Shown: piece after piece, positions 1-8,571 of the stretch
Position numbering within the stretch: the first letter of the stretch is position 1
Layout: each line of letters starts with the position of its first letter
Assembly (NCBI RefSeq): GCF_003024605.1
Contig: NZ_PYJQ01000004.1
Location: 124,001-188,000 of the forward strand
DNA length: 64,000 nucleotides
Source of the DNA: Rhizobium sp. JAB6
GTDB taxonomy: Bacteria; Pseudomonadota; Alphaproteobacteria; Rhizobiales; Rhizobiaceae
Direction: 5' to 3'
Notes under the pieces: model-generated
What the model saw: the letters and a program-made list of their open reading frames with translations, nothing else
Database searches by the model: none
Told to the model about the DNA's origin: nothing
Translations under genes and position numbers: made by a program

Positions 1-2136
1 CGTCATCTTGTTTGTCACGTAACGCTCGACACCTTGTGGCGGCATGTCGAAAACGGCTCCGTCTCTCAGCGATCGCAGGAGTTTGATATGCTCGGCATGA
101 GCCCAGACGAGCGGCATGGCGCTGCCGGAAGGTTTTCCCAAGACAAGCCCCTGCCCCGGAACATCGGGCTGGTCCCACACCTGCTCCGGCAGCAACCCGC
201 CCTCCCCGGCAGATTGTTCGAGTGTCTTGAGCAACCTAAGAGCCGCTTCCGGCCGGCCGGCCGCAAGCTCATAATGGGCGCGCTCGCCTGCAAGCAAGGG
301 CCATGGACGCCCGATGCCCGTGCCGTCGAACGGGCCGCCGTCTTCATGCTCGCCATAGCCATCGCCGGTGTAACGATACCATAAAGGACCTTGCGGCAGG
401 TCGCATTTGAGCTGGGCATCGATAACCCTGACGGTGTCGAGGATGCGAGGATCGTCGGCGGCACGCAATCCGAACCGCACCAGCGCCAAGGCATCGGGAC
501 TGACGACGCGGGCGGTCGGCAGGAACGATTCAGCGGGCGGCCTGTTCTTGATCGGCACGAAACCCTCGGCCGGCGAGCTTCCGTCGGCGATCTCAGGCGG
601 CGCAATACGGACATAATAACCCTTGATCCCGAGAGCGGCGCTTTCCGCATCGCTGCTGACATAGGTCCAGCGCTCGATCTGGTCGTTCCAGGCATCCGCA
701 GTCTGCCGCAGATAATCCGCATTGTGCGTCTGACCGGCAATTTCCAGAATATCGGCCGCCGCCAGTAGCGCGGCGATCTCAACCGCCAAGGTGAAGGGAG
801 AAAAGCCGCCATCCTCCTCCCAGCGGTCCTCACCCGTGACGGGACCGTTGACGACGACGTAGCGTGCTGCCCTTTCGACCATCGGCACGTAGGACAGTAG
901 CAGATCGCCCGTGAGGACCCCTTCGCGGCGCAACGCATCGGCAAGCAGGATCGGGAAGGCGCATTCGTCCATCTGTATCCCGGTCCAGTAAGGCTCGCCG
1001 TCCAGCCAGCAATTCTGCGGCCAATGGCCATCCTCTTCCTGGATGACGCGCAGATAGGCCAGAATGCGCAGCGCATCCTGCGAGGCGCCCGCAGCCAGGA
1101 AGCCGCCGGCGGTCTCGACCAGATCGCGCGGCCAGACCAGATGATAGCCCCCGAGGTCTTCATCGCCCTTGGCAAAACCCCATGGAATGGAAAGAGAGGC
1201 AACGGCGGGCCCTTCGAAGGAGAGAGGCCGGTGCGTTGCCAGCACGGCTGTCGATATTCGATAGCGATTGACTTCGGGCGGCGGCGCTCTCGGTTCGTCG
1301 AGAGCCAGTAATCCGGCTTGCCATGTCCGCCAGTCGGCAACATAGCTGCGCTCAGCGCTGTCATAGCCGGCCTGCAAGCTGGCAAGAGCATTATAGCCGG
1401 CCTCTTTGGCATGGCTTCCGAATCCGAGCGATACGGTGACGGTGTCGCTGCCGCCGATCAGATCGATCTCTCCGGTCAGGGCGACGTTGCCGTCGGCGGC
1501 ACGCGCGAAGACCGGGTCCAACCGAGCCTCCTTTCGCAATTGCTGCCATCCGTCGGAAATACCGACATAACCGGCAGAGGCCGTGCGCCAACCTCCGCTG
1601 ACAGCAAGGGCCATCGAGATGCCGCCTGTACCCGTGGCAAAGAGCATCGGCGTGCCCTTATAGTCTCCCACCCAGCCCGTATTGCCGTAACCGGCATTGA
1701 CCAGATGCGGAGCCGCAAGCAGGTAGAGACGATAATCGTGGATCGTCCCCTCCAGCGGCTCGAACGATATCTGCTGAAGCAGGCTGCTGCGCATCGGGTC
1801 GATGATGATGCGCTTGATGATCCGGTAACGACCGTCAATTGCAGTGTTGATCAACCGATAGGCCGGGACGCCATCCTCGAGCGTCGTCACGACGCTCTCC
1901 GTATCGCGCTTTTCCTCCGAAAAGTAACCATCGGGCCCTGTGACGATCAATCCGATGTCGCGGGTGCAGGCGCTGTCGACGCGGGGATAATAGATTTCGT
2001 TCAGAATACCGTGGCTGAGAGTGAACCAGATGCGGCAGGCCGGCGAAAGCGCCGTGCCGACTCCGCTCTTTGCACTGGACGTCCAGCGAGGTTCGATACC
2101 GTTCACGCTGGGGCCGGAAGCATCGTAAGGCGCCAT
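1..2136 (-). CDS. GH15 glucoamylase / glucodextranase-like glycoside hydrolase (3' end cut by window)
   Basis: This gene probably encodes an enzyme that releases glucose from the non-reducing ends of alpha-glucans. The frame is open for 712 codons from an ATG at 2136 and runs off the left edge, so the C-terminus is missing. The N-terminal beta-sandwich region is followed by an (alpha/alpha)6 barrel. The barrel carries the first catalytic motif, IQMDECAFPIL, with the putative general acid Glu391, and the second, PLLAGERAHYEL, with the putative general base Glu618. Both match bacterial GH15 signatures. No signal peptide is seen, so it is probably cytoplasmic. It is divergent from the ABC binding-protein gene at 2315. 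Its substrate (starch, dextran or trehalose) cannot be decided from sequence. A long overlapping frame inside it has an Arg/Ser/Pro-rich composition and is not a gene. Confidence 0.88.
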   Translation of the reverse strand, partial: MAPYDASGPSVNGIEPRWTSSAKSGVGTALSPACRIWFTLSHGILNEIYYPRVDSACTRDIGLIVTGPDGYFSEEKRDTESVVTTLEDGVPAYRLINTAIDGRYRIIKRIIIDPMRSSLLQQISFEPLEGTIHDYRLYLLAAPHLVNAGYGNTGWVGDYKGTPMLFATGTGGISMALAVSGGWRTASAGYVGISDGWQQLRKEARLDPVFARAADGNVALTGEIDLIGGSDTVTVSLGFGSHAKEAGYNALASLQAGYDSAERSYVADWRTWQAGLLALDEPRAPPPEVNRYRISTAVLATHRPLSFEGPAVASLSIPWGFAKGDEDLGGYHLVWPRDLVETAGGFLAAGASQDALRILAYLRVIQEEDGHWPQNCWLDGEPYWTGIQMDECAFPILLADALRREGVLTGDLLLSYVPMVERAARYVVVNGPVTGEDRWEEDGGFSPFTLAVEIAALLAAADILEIAGQTHNADYLRQTADAWNDQIERWTYVSSDAESAALGIKGYYVRIAPPEIADGSSPAEGFVPIKNRPPAESFLPTARVVSPDALALVRFGLRAADDPRILDTVRVIDAQLKCDLPQGPLWYRYTGDGYGEHEDGGPFDGTGIGRPWPLLAGERAHYELAAGRPEAALRLLKTLEQSAGEGGLLPEQVWDQPDVPGQGLVLGKPSGSAMPLVWAHAEHIKLLRSLRDGAVFDMPPQGVERYVTNKMT

Positions 2137-2262
2137 GCACTATCTCCTCTGTCGCTGCAATCTGCTCCGGCCAAAGTATTTCGGCAAGACGGAAGCTATG
2201 CGCATTCAAGCTGATGCGCCCAGGTTTTACTGCCATTGACAGCCTCCGCTCGTCCTGTATTC

Positions 2263-2284
2263 TGTTATAAAATTCTATATAACA
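2263..2284. promoter_or_regulatory. Inverted repeat in the promoter region of the ABC importer operon, possible IclR operator
   Basis: TGTTATA-N8-TATAACA is a perfect 7-bp inverted repeat in an AT-rich stretch. It lies 30 bases before the binding-protein start and between two divergent genes. The local IclR regulator (7642-8475) is the natural candidate ligand-responsive factor, but that link is inferred. Confidence 0.4.
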
Positions 2285-2314
2285 TAATTGTGGAACATAA
2301 TTGGGAGAATATCG

Positions 2315-3841
2315 ATGAGGTTCAGACTCGGATTCCTGATTGCGGCTGCCCTGATTGCCGCGCCTTCGCTGTTGATGGCGCAGGAAAAAGGTGGCGTCAT
2401 CAATGTCGCGACAATCGGCGAGCCGCCGACGCTCGATCCCATGACTTCCACTGCCGATCTCGTCGGTATTGTCACCCAACATATCTTCGAAACGCTCTAC
2501 ACCTTCGACAAGAGCTGGAACGTCACGCCGCTCCTTGCCGAGAGCCTGCCGCAGATCAGTGCCGACGGCAAAACCTACACGATCAAACTCAGGACCGGTA
2601 TCAAGTTCCATGGCGGCAGCGTCATGACCGCCAACGATGTGGTCGCCTCGCTCAACCGCTGGGTCAAGCTGGCGTCGCGCGGCAAGCAGGCGGGCGGCTT
2701 CATCGAATCGATTGCCGCCCAGGATCCGGCGACCGTCATCATCAAGCTGAAGCAGCCTTATGCCCCGCTCACCTCGCTGCTCGCCTTCAACAACTCGGCC
2801 GCCATCATCATTCCGGCCAGCAAGCAGGCGGATACGATGACCGATTTCATCGGCACCGGCCCCTATATGCTGAAGGAGCGCAAGCCCGACCAATATATCC
2901 AGCTGGTGCGTTTCGACGGCTACAAGCCGCGCGATGGCGAAAGCAATGGTTACGGGGGCGCCCGGCATCAATATCTCGACGAAATCCGCTTCGTCCCAGT
3001 GCCCGACGCCAATACTCGCGTGGAAGCCGCCATTTCCGGCCAGTACGACTATATCGACAGTCTTCCGGTCGAATCCTTCGACAAGCTGAAGTCCGCTTCG
3101 GCGACCCAGCCCCTGCTCCTGAAGCCGTTCGGCTATCCGGTTTTCGTCTTCAATACCGCCGAGGGCATCACCAAGAATGTGGCGATCCGCAAGGCGATCC
3201 GGCAGGCGCTCAGCATGGAGGATATGCTGGCAGCCGCCTTCGGCAGCACGAATTTCTACACCGTCGACGGCAACATGTACCCTGCCCCCTTTACCTGGAG
3301 CACCGATGCCGGGGTCAAAGGAAATTATAACGTCGCCGATCCGGAAGGCGCTGCTGCTGCCGCCAAGACAGCAGGCTACAAGGGCGAACCGATCCGTATC
3401 CTGACCAGCCGCCAGTATGAATTCCATTACAAGATGGCGCAGGTTGCGGCCGAATATTTGAAACAGGCGGGTTTCACGGTCGACCTTCAAGTTGTGGACT
3501 GGGCAACGCTCACCCAGCGCCGTGCCGACAAGGCACTGTGGGACATCTATATCAGCCACAGCCCTTTCCTGCCGGAGCCGGCGCTGATCGGCACGCTCTC
3601 ACCAAGCTCGCCCGGTCGGTGGACGACGCCGACGAGCAAGGCTGCGATCGACGCGTTCAACACAGAGGTCGATCCCAAGAAGCGCATCGAGCTCTGGGCG
3701 AATGTGCAGAAGACCATCTATGACGAAGCTCCCATGATGAAGATCGGCGATTTCAACGCCGTTGCGGCCATCTCCACCAAGCTTCAGGGCGTCGACCCCG
3801 CGCCGTGGCCCTACTTCTGGAACGCATCGATCAAGAAATAA
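2315..3841 (+). CDS. ABC transporter periplasmic binding protein, peptide/nickel (SBP_bac_5) family
   Basis: This is the periplasmic substrate receptor of an oligopeptide-type ABC importer, 508 aa. The ATG at 2315 is preceded by GGGAG. It starts a clear signal peptide (MRFRLGFLIAAALIAAPSLL) ending near MAQ, whereas the upstream TTG at 2288 would put charged residues in front. The family signature near the N-terminus, EPPTLDPMTSTAD, is typical of DppA/OppA-like proteins. The two permease genes, an amidohydrolase and a fused ATPase downstream make it the first gene of a catabolic uptake operon. The associated hydrolase suggests an acylated amino acid or similar small amide rather than a peptide, which is inference. 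Confidence 0.93.
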   Translation: MRFRLGFLIAAALIAAPSLLMAQEKGGVINVATIGEPPTLDPMTSTADLVGIVTQHIFETLYTFDKSWNVTPLLAESLPQISADGKTYTIKLRTGIKFHGGSVMTANDVVASLNRWVKLASRGKQAGGFIESIAAQDPATVIIKLKQPYAPLTSLLAFNNSAAIIIPASKQADTMTDFIGTGPYMLKERKPDQYIQLVRFDGYKPRDGESNGYGGARHQYLDEIRFVPVPDANTRVEAAISGQYDYIDSLPVESFDKLKSASATQPLLLKPFGYPVFVFNTAEGITKNVAIRKAIRQALSMEDMLAAAFGSTNFYTVDGNMYPAPFTWSTDAGVKGNYNVADPEGAAAAAKTAGYKGEPIRILTSRQYEFHYKMAQVAAEYLKQAGFTVDLQVVDWATLTQRRADKALWDIYISHSPFLPEPALIGTLSPSSPGRWTTPTSKAAIDAFNTEVDPKKRIELWANVQKTIYDEAPMMKIGDFNAVAAISTKLQGVDPAPWPYFWNASIKK

Positions 3842-3856
3842 GCCTCCCAAGGCATT

Positions 3857-3882
3857 CGGGCGCCGGCCGCGGCCGGCGCCCG
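3857..3882. terminator. 26-bp perfect palindrome after the binding-protein gene
   Basis: CGGGCGCCGGCCG is followed directly by its reverse complement, a perfect 13-bp-armed palindrome 15 bases after the stop codon. There is no T-tract, so it may act as a 3' mRNA stabiliser or partial terminator between the binding protein and the permeases. Confidence 0.55.
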
Positions 3883-3905
3883 TTCCCGATCCTGTCAGTG
3901 TGACC

Positions 3906-3970
3906 TAGAGCAATTCCAGGAAAGTGCGCCGCGGTTTTCCGTTCGGAATTGCGAGAGAACAAAGAAATAG
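3906..3970 (+). repeat. Dispersed intergenic repeat, copy 1
   Basis: The element reads TAGAGCAATTCCAGG ... CGGAATTGCG ... AACAAAGAAATAG. It has related copies at 7579-7627, 38563-38633 and a truncated copy at 40591-40631. The AATTCC/GGAATT ends form an imperfect hairpin. It looks like the palindromic repeat common between Rhizobium genes. A separate 8-bp hairpin (TGGTTCCG/CGGAACCA, 3973-3997) follows and overlaps an alternative ATG of the next gene. Confidence 0.7.
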
Positions 3971-4014
3971 CGTGGTTCCGGAAAAGAAGCGGAACCATGC
4001 TGGGAACCGACCCG

Positions 4015-4956
4015 ATGATACGCTACATCCTTCAACGTCTTGCAGGCATGATCGTCGTGATGTTTCTCGTCGTCACGATCGTCTTCGTGATCGTGCGTGT
4101 GACCCCGGGCGATCCGGCCGCCGTCATGCTCGGCCCGGATGCGACCGCACAGGATATCGCAGAGCTGCGTACCCGGCTAGGCCTCGACCAGTCTATCCTC
4201 ATCCAATACGCGTTCTATGTGGGGCAATTGCTGAAGGGCGATCTCGGCCAATCGATCTTCCTGAACATCCCGGTTTCCTCCGCGCTTTTCGAACGCGCCG
4301 AGCCGACCTTTTTCCTGACACTCTTCTCGCTTCTCATCGCAGGCATCATCGCATTGCCGATCGGCATCTATGCCGCTTACCGGCGCGGATCGTTCGTCGA
4401 TCAGGCTTCGATGGCGATCGGCATGCTGGCGGCGAGCATACCAAGCTTCTGGCTTGGCCTCATCCTGATGCAGATCTTCGCAGTGCGCCTGGGAATATTT
4501 CCGGTTTCCGGCTATGGCGGACCGGGCGCAGGTTTCCTCGATCGCATGTATCATCTGACGCTGCCGGCCGTAGCACTCGGTCTCGTCTCCTCGGCGCTGA
4601 TCCTGCGTTTCACTCGCGCATCGATGCTCGACGTGCTCGGAGACGACTATATCAGGACCGCGCGCGCAAAGGGGTTGATCGAACGCCGCGTCGTCCTGAA
4701 ACATGCGCTGAAGAACGCGCTTATTCCAATTTTGACCGTTCTCGGGCTGACGGCCGCCGTGCTGATTTCCGGTGCCGTCGTCACGGAAACGGTCTTCGGT
4801 CTGCCGGGTGTCGGAAGCCTCGTCGTCTCGGCGGTGCTGCGCCGCGACTATCCGGTGATCCAAGGGGCCCTGCTCGTCATCGCCGGCCTCTACGTCCTGA
4901 TCAATTTTGCGATCGACATGCTCTACCTGCTGGTTGATCCGAGGGTGCGCTACTGA
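4015..4956 (+). CDS. ABC transporter permease, DppB/OppB family
   Basis: This is an inner-membrane permease subunit of the peptide-type importer, 313 aa. It begins with the family's usual MIRYILQRLAG sequence and first membrane helix, and has about six membrane segments in all. The BPD_transp_1 EAA-type loop sequence (RTARAKGLIERRVVLKHAL) lies near residue 220. Start choice: the ATG at 4015 fits the family N-terminus, while ATGs at 3949 and 3997 would add an atypical leader. Its stop codon overlaps the next start (TGATG), so the two permeases are translationally coupled. Confidence 0.93.
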   Translation: MIRYILQRLAGMIVVMFLVVTIVFVIVRVTPGDPAAVMLGPDATAQDIAELRTRLGLDQSILIQYAFYVGQLLKGDLGQSIFLNIPVSSALFERAEPTFFLTLFSLLIAGIIALPIGIYAAYRRGSFVDQASMAIGMLAASIPSFWLGLILMQIFAVRLGIFPVSGYGGPGAGFLDRMYHLTLPAVALGLVSSALILRFTRASMLDVLGDDYIRTARAKGLIERRVVLKHALKNALIPILTVLGLTAAVLISGAVVTETVFGLPGVGSLVVSAVLRRDYPVIQGALLVIAGLYVLINFAIDMLYLLVDPRVRY

Positions 4957-5834
4957 TGGCCGATATCGCAACCGACACACCCAGACAGGCGCAAAGCGAG
5001 CGAAGCAAGTTCCTTCGCCGGCTCCTGAAGCGCAAGACCGTCGCCGCCGGCCTCACCGTACTGGCGATCTTCGTGCTGCTTGCCATCCTCGCCCCGTGGA
5101 TCGCCCCCTACTCGCCTTCGAAGCTCTCGATCGTCAACCGGCTAAAGCCACCAAGCGGGATCTACTGGTTCGGCACCGATGAATTCGGCCGCGATATCTT
5201 CTCCCGCACCATCTATGCAGGACGATTGTCGCTGCTCGTCGGAGCCGCCGTCGTGGCCCTATCGGCCGCGATCGGCGTTACCCTCGGGCTGCTCGCCGGT
5301 TTCTTCCAGAGGCTCGACACGCCGATCGCCCGCCTCATCGACGCGATGATGGCATTTCCCGACATTTTGCTCGCCATTGCGCTGGTCGCAGCCCTCGGTC
5401 CGTCACTGACGACGGTCATCGTCGCGCTATCGATCGTGTACGCACCGCGGCTGGCCCGCATCGTCCGCGCCTCGACCCTTGTCATCCGCGAACTCCCTTA
5501 CGTGGAGGCGGCCAAGGCTCTGGGCATATCGACATTCCACATCATGACGCGGCATGTCCTTAGAAACCTCCTGTCGCCGATCCTGGTGCAGGGCTCGTTT
5601 CTCTTCGCCAGCGCCATGCTGGCCGAAGCCGGGCTCTCGTTCCTCGGCCTCGGCGTCAGCCCTGAAATCCCCACCTGGGGCACCATGATCGCCGCCGGCC
5701 GGCAATATATCGGCCAGGCCGACTGGATGACCTACTTCCCAGGCTTTGCCATCATCCTCTCCGTGCTCTCGCTGCAAATGGTCGGCGACGGCCTGCGGGA
5801 CATGCTCGATCCAAGACTTCGAAAGGACCTGTAA
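4956..5834 (+). CDS. ABC transporter permease, DppC/OppC family
   Basis: This is the second permease subunit, 292 aa. After a short charged cytoplasmic N-terminus comes the OppC_N first helix (around residues 30-55). Next is the conserved periplasmic FGTDEFGRDIFSRTIYAG motif, then five further membrane helices. The EAA loop (EAAKALGISTFHIMTRHVLRN) is near residue 185. It pairs with the preceding permease to form the channel. It directly abuts the amidohydrolase gene (stop at 5834, start at 5835), so transport and hydrolysis are expressed together. Confidence 0.94.
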   Translation: MADIATDTPRQAQSERSKFLRRLLKRKTVAAGLTVLAIFVLLAILAPWIAPYSPSKLSIVNRLKPPSGIYWFGTDEFGRDIFSRTIYAGRLSLLVGAAVVALSAAIGVTLGLLAGFFQRLDTPIARLIDAMMAFPDILLAIALVAALGPSLTTVIVALSIVYAPRLARIVRASTLVIRELPYVEAAKALGISTFHIMTRHVLRNLLSPILVQGSFLFASAMLAEAGLSFLGLGVSPEIPTWGTMIAAGRQYIGQADWMTYFPGFAIILSVLSLQMVGDGLRDMLDPRLRKDL

Positions 5835-7043
5835 ATGACCGGTGAAAAAGCGGGCAAACCGCTCCTCCTCACCAATGTGAAGCCCATGACTTTCGGCAGC
5901 GATACGCAGGCCGGCATCATCGACATTCTCATCGGCGCCGACGGCAAGATTACCGCGTTCGGCCCGCAGCTTACCGCTGCCGGCAATGTCGAACGCGTCG
6001 ACGGCAAGGGCGCGTGGATTTCGCCCGGCTGGATCGACCTGCATGTTCATATCTGGCATGGCGGCACGGATATCTCGATCCGCCCGTCCGAATGCGGCGC
6101 CGAGCGCGGCGTCACGACGCTGGTCGATGCCGGCTCCGCCGGCGAAGCCAATTTTCACGGTTTTCGCGAATATATCATCGAACCATCCAGAGAGCGCATC
6201 AAGGCCTTCCTCAATCTCGGCTCGATCGGCCTCGTTGCCTGCAATCGCGTTCCGGAACTGCGCGATATCAAGGATATCGATCTCGACCGCATCCTAGAAT
6301 GCTACGCTCAGAACAGCGAACACATCGTCGGCATCAAGGTGCGTGCCAGCCATGTGATTACCGGCTCCTGGGGGGTCACCCCCGTCAAGCTCGGCAAGAA
6401 GATCGCAAAGATCCTGAAGGTACCGATGATGGTGCATGTCGGCGAGCCGCCCGCGCTCTACGACGAAGTGCTCGAAATTCTCGGACCGGGCGATGTCGTC
6501 ACGCACTGCTTCAATGGCAAGGCGGGTTCGAGCATCATGGAAGACGAGGACCTCTACAATCTCGCCGAACGTTGCGCCGGCGAAGGCATCCGGCTCGATA
6601 TCGGCCATGGAGGCGCGTCCTTCTCTTTCAAGGTCGCGGAAGCAGCGATCAGACGCGGCCTGCTGCCCTACTCGATCTCGACCGACCTGCACGGGCATTC
6701 GATGAACTTCCCGGTTTGGGATCTGGCGACCACCATGTCCAAGCTGCTCTCGGTCGGCATGCCCTTCGATAAGGTGGTCGACGCCGTCACTCATGCGCCC
6801 GCCTCGGTCATCAAGCTTTCGATGGACAACCGGCTGTCTATCGGCGAACGGGCTGATTTCACCATCTTCGATCTCGTGGACGCGGATCTCGAGGCGACCG
6901 ATTCCAATGGCGACGTCTCGCGCCTGCAGAAGCTGTTCGAACCGCGTTATGCAATCATCGGCGCGGAGGCGGTCACAGCCAGCCGCTACGTGCCCCGCGC
7001 CCGCAAGCTCGTTCGCCACAGCCACGGCTATTCGTGGCGCTAA
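5835..7043 (+). CDS. Amidohydrolase/deacetylase-family metalloenzyme (cog3964 type)
   Basis: This is an amidohydrolase-superfamily hydrolase of 402 aa with SD AAAGGA before the ATG. Metal-binding residues visible in order are His70 and His72 (DLHVH), Lys168 (GIKVR, probably carboxylated), His201 (VHVGE), His224 (THCFNG) and Asp284 (STDLHGHS). This pattern fits the cog3964 group often mislabelled dihydroorotase. A characterised Agrobacterium member is known to hydrolyse N-acetyl-D-amino acids and acetyl-(R)-mandelate. The downstream RidA and PLP enzyme fit a route in which a released amino acid is deaminated. The true substrate is unknown. Confidence 0.88.
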   Translation: MTGEKAGKPLLLTNVKPMTFGSDTQAGIIDILIGADGKITAFGPQLTAAGNVERVDGKGAWISPGWIDLHVHIWHGGTDISIRPSECGAERGVTTLVDAGSAGEANFHGFREYIIEPSRERIKAFLNLGSIGLVACNRVPELRDIKDIDLDRILECYAQNSEHIVGIKVRASHVITGSWGVTPVKLGKKIAKILKVPMMVHVGEPPALYDEVLEILGPGDVVTHCFNGKAGSSIMEDEDLYNLAERCAGEGIRLDIGHGGASFSFKVAEAAIRRGLLPYSISTDLHGHSMNFPVWDLATTMSKLLSVGMPFDKVVDAVTHAPASVIKLSMDNRLSIGERADFTIFDLVDADLEATDSNGDVSRLQKLFEPRYAIIGAEAVTASRYVPRARKLVRHSHGYSWR

Positions 7044-7075
7044 TCAAACACCAGGCTCGCATAGCAGGAGCATAC

Positions 7076-7573
7076 GTGAACACGTCCCCAACACAGGCCC
7101 CTTCGGCAGCGCAAACACCTTACCAGCGACTGGCTGCGCTCGGGATCGAGCTTCCGCCGCCGCCGCCGCCAATCGCCAACTTCGTCACCCATGTCCGCGA
7201 AGGCAATGTACTCTACCTTTCGGGCCAAGGACCGCGGGAAGCAGACGGCCATCTCCATTCCGGCAAGGTCGGCGGTGATGTCGGCGTCGACCGGGCCTAT
7301 CAGCATGCGCGGCTGACGGGCATCAATCTGCTTGCCGTCATGCACGGTGCGCTCGGCGATCTTTCCCGGGTGAAGCGGGTGGTGAAGCTGCTTGGCATGG
7401 TCAATGCCGTGCCGCATTTCGAGGATCATCCAAGCGTCATCAACGGCTGCTCGGACCTCTTCGTTGAAGTCTTCGGCGAGGCGGGCCAGCATGCCCGTTC
7501 GGCCGTCGGCTTCGGATCACTGCCCGGCAATATTACGGTCGAGATCGAAGCGATCGTATCGCTCAACGACTAG
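7076..7573 (+). CDS. RidA (YjgF/YER057c) family protein
   Basis: This is a small enamine/imine deaminase-family protein, about 165 aa. The GTG start at 7076 has a good SD (CAGGAG, 5-6 bases upstream). The in-frame GTG at 7034 overlaps the amidohydrolase and has none. Family features include the central LYLSGQGPR segment, the Arg-Ala-containing R-Y-Q-H-A-R-L helix, and the C-terminal NITVEIEAIVSL strand. Known RidA proteins hydrolyse reactive 2-aminoacrylate-type intermediates made by PLP enzymes. A PLP enzyme of the same island lies 1 kb downstream, so a detoxifying or product-releasing role is likely. A run of six prolines near the N-terminus is unusual. Confidence 0.87.
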   Translation: MNTSPTQAPSAAQTPYQRLAALGIELPPPPPPIANFVTHVREGNVLYLSGQGPREADGHLHSGKVGGDVGVDRAYQHARLTGINLLAVMHGALGDLSRVKRVVKLLGMVNAVPHFEDHPSVINGCSDLFVEVFGEAGQHARSAVGFGSLPGNITVEIEAIVSLND

Positions 7574-7578
7574 TTTTT

Positions 7579-7627
7579 AGCGCAATTCCGGACGCAAAAC
7601 CGCGTCGCACTTTTGCTGGAATTGCTC
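7579..7627 (-). repeat. Dispersed intergenic repeat, copy 2
   Basis: Read on the minus strand this matches copy 1: TGAGCAATTCCAGC ... GCGGTTTTGCGTCCGGAATTGCG. It lies between the convergent RidA and IclR genes, where its hairpin could end transcription from both sides. Confidence 0.68.
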
Positions 7628-7641
7628 AAAGGAGGACGAAT

Positions 7642-8475
7642 TCAGTGGTTGCGCCAGCCCATCAGCTTTTCGATCCGCTCGGCGGCCGCGCGCACCTGTT
7701 CGCTATAATGGTTGCCGTCGGAAACGACTTTCTGTTCGGGCAGCACGATGGAAATGGTCGCGACACATTGACCATCCCGATCAACGACCGGCGAAGCGAT
7801 GCAGGCAACCGCATAATCGGACTCCGCCACCTGGATGGACAAGCGCTCTTCAAAGGCCTTGCCCGCCGCATCGGAAAGCACGCGGGCATCGACCTCGGCC
7901 CGTCCGGTCGGCGAAGTGCGGGCACAGCGCTTGAAAAGCTCGATCCTTTCCTTTTCGGGCAAATGCCCGACCAGAAGCCGGCCCGAGGCGGTCCAGTTGA
8001 GCGGCACGCGGGTTCCGACACGGGAAGCGACCTGGAAATGGCTCGGTCCGTCCGCCATCGCCAGCACCAGCATGGAATCGCCGTCCCGGCCGCAGACTTG
8101 CACCGTCTCGCTCGCCTGCCGGCAAAGATCGTGCATTTCGCGGGTGGCGACGCTCATGAAATCGAGCGATCGGGCGTAAGCGAGGCCATAATGGTAAAGG
8201 CGCGCCCCGAGCCAAACAGTACCACCGGCATTGCGGCCGAGCATGTTCTTTTCCACCAGATCGTCGATGATCACATAGACGGTCGAAAGCGGTGCCTTGA
8301 TCGCCTTGGCAATCGCGTAGGCGCCGGCCGGTGCGCCCGTTTCGTAGAGGTAGTCGATCACCTGCAGCGCGCGGTCGATGCCGCTGACGCGCGAACGGCG
8401 CACGCCTTTGGTTTCCGCTTCCCCGATGGAATCGGCGTCTTCAGGGGGTGTTGCGGGTAGGGCCTTGGCGTCCAA
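7642..8475 (-). CDS. IclR-family transcriptional regulator
   Basis: This is a DNA-binding regulator of 277 aa. The winged helix-turn-helix is at about residues 33-95 (GIDRALQVIDYLYETG ... APLSTVYVIIDDLVEKNML). The IclR effector domain at about residues 110-265 includes GTRVPLNWTASGRLLV and the EESDYAVACIASPVVD-like segment. It is transcribed divergently from the PLP enzyme gene and sits inside the amidohydrolase/ABC island, so it most likely controls that island in response to its substrate. The first 30 residues are a non-conserved charged leader, so an internal start is possible. Confidence 0.92.
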   Translation of the reverse strand: MDAKALPATPPEDADSIGEAETKGVRRSRVSGIDRALQVIDYLYETGAPAGAYAIAKAIKAPLSTVYVIIDDLVEKNMLGRNAGGTVWLGARLYHYGLAYARSLDFMSVATREMHDLCRQASETVQVCGRDGDSMLVLAMADGPSHFQVASRVGTRVPLNWTASGRLLVGHLPEKERIELFKRCARTSPTGRAEVDARVLSDAAGKAFEERLSIQVAESDYAVACIASPVVDRDGQCVATISIVLPEQKVVSDGNHYSEQVRAAAERIEKLMGWRNH

Positions 8476-8502
8476 ATCAACGCTCCTCGTGAGATTTCGA
8501 GA

Positions 8503-8528
8503 AGCTATTACATTACTATGGCATAGCT
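8503..8528. promoter_or_regulatory. Inverted repeats between the divergent iclR and PLP-enzyme genes
   Basis: AGCTAT-N14-ATAGCT is a perfect inverted repeat, and it contains a shorter palindrome, CTATGGCATAG (8516-8526). It lies 28 bases upstream of the iclR start and 44 bases before the PLP-enzyme start. This is a plausible operator; no binding data are implied. Confidence 0.4.
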
Positions 8529-8571
8529 GTCGATGACAATCGGCAGCCGGTCGTCACTTTGGAGGGATAGA

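Noticed and set aside
66..1412. Long minus-strand frame of 448 codons
   Set aside because: It lies out of frame inside the GH15 gene and is rich in Arg, Ser and Pro; the catalytic motifs are in the other frame.
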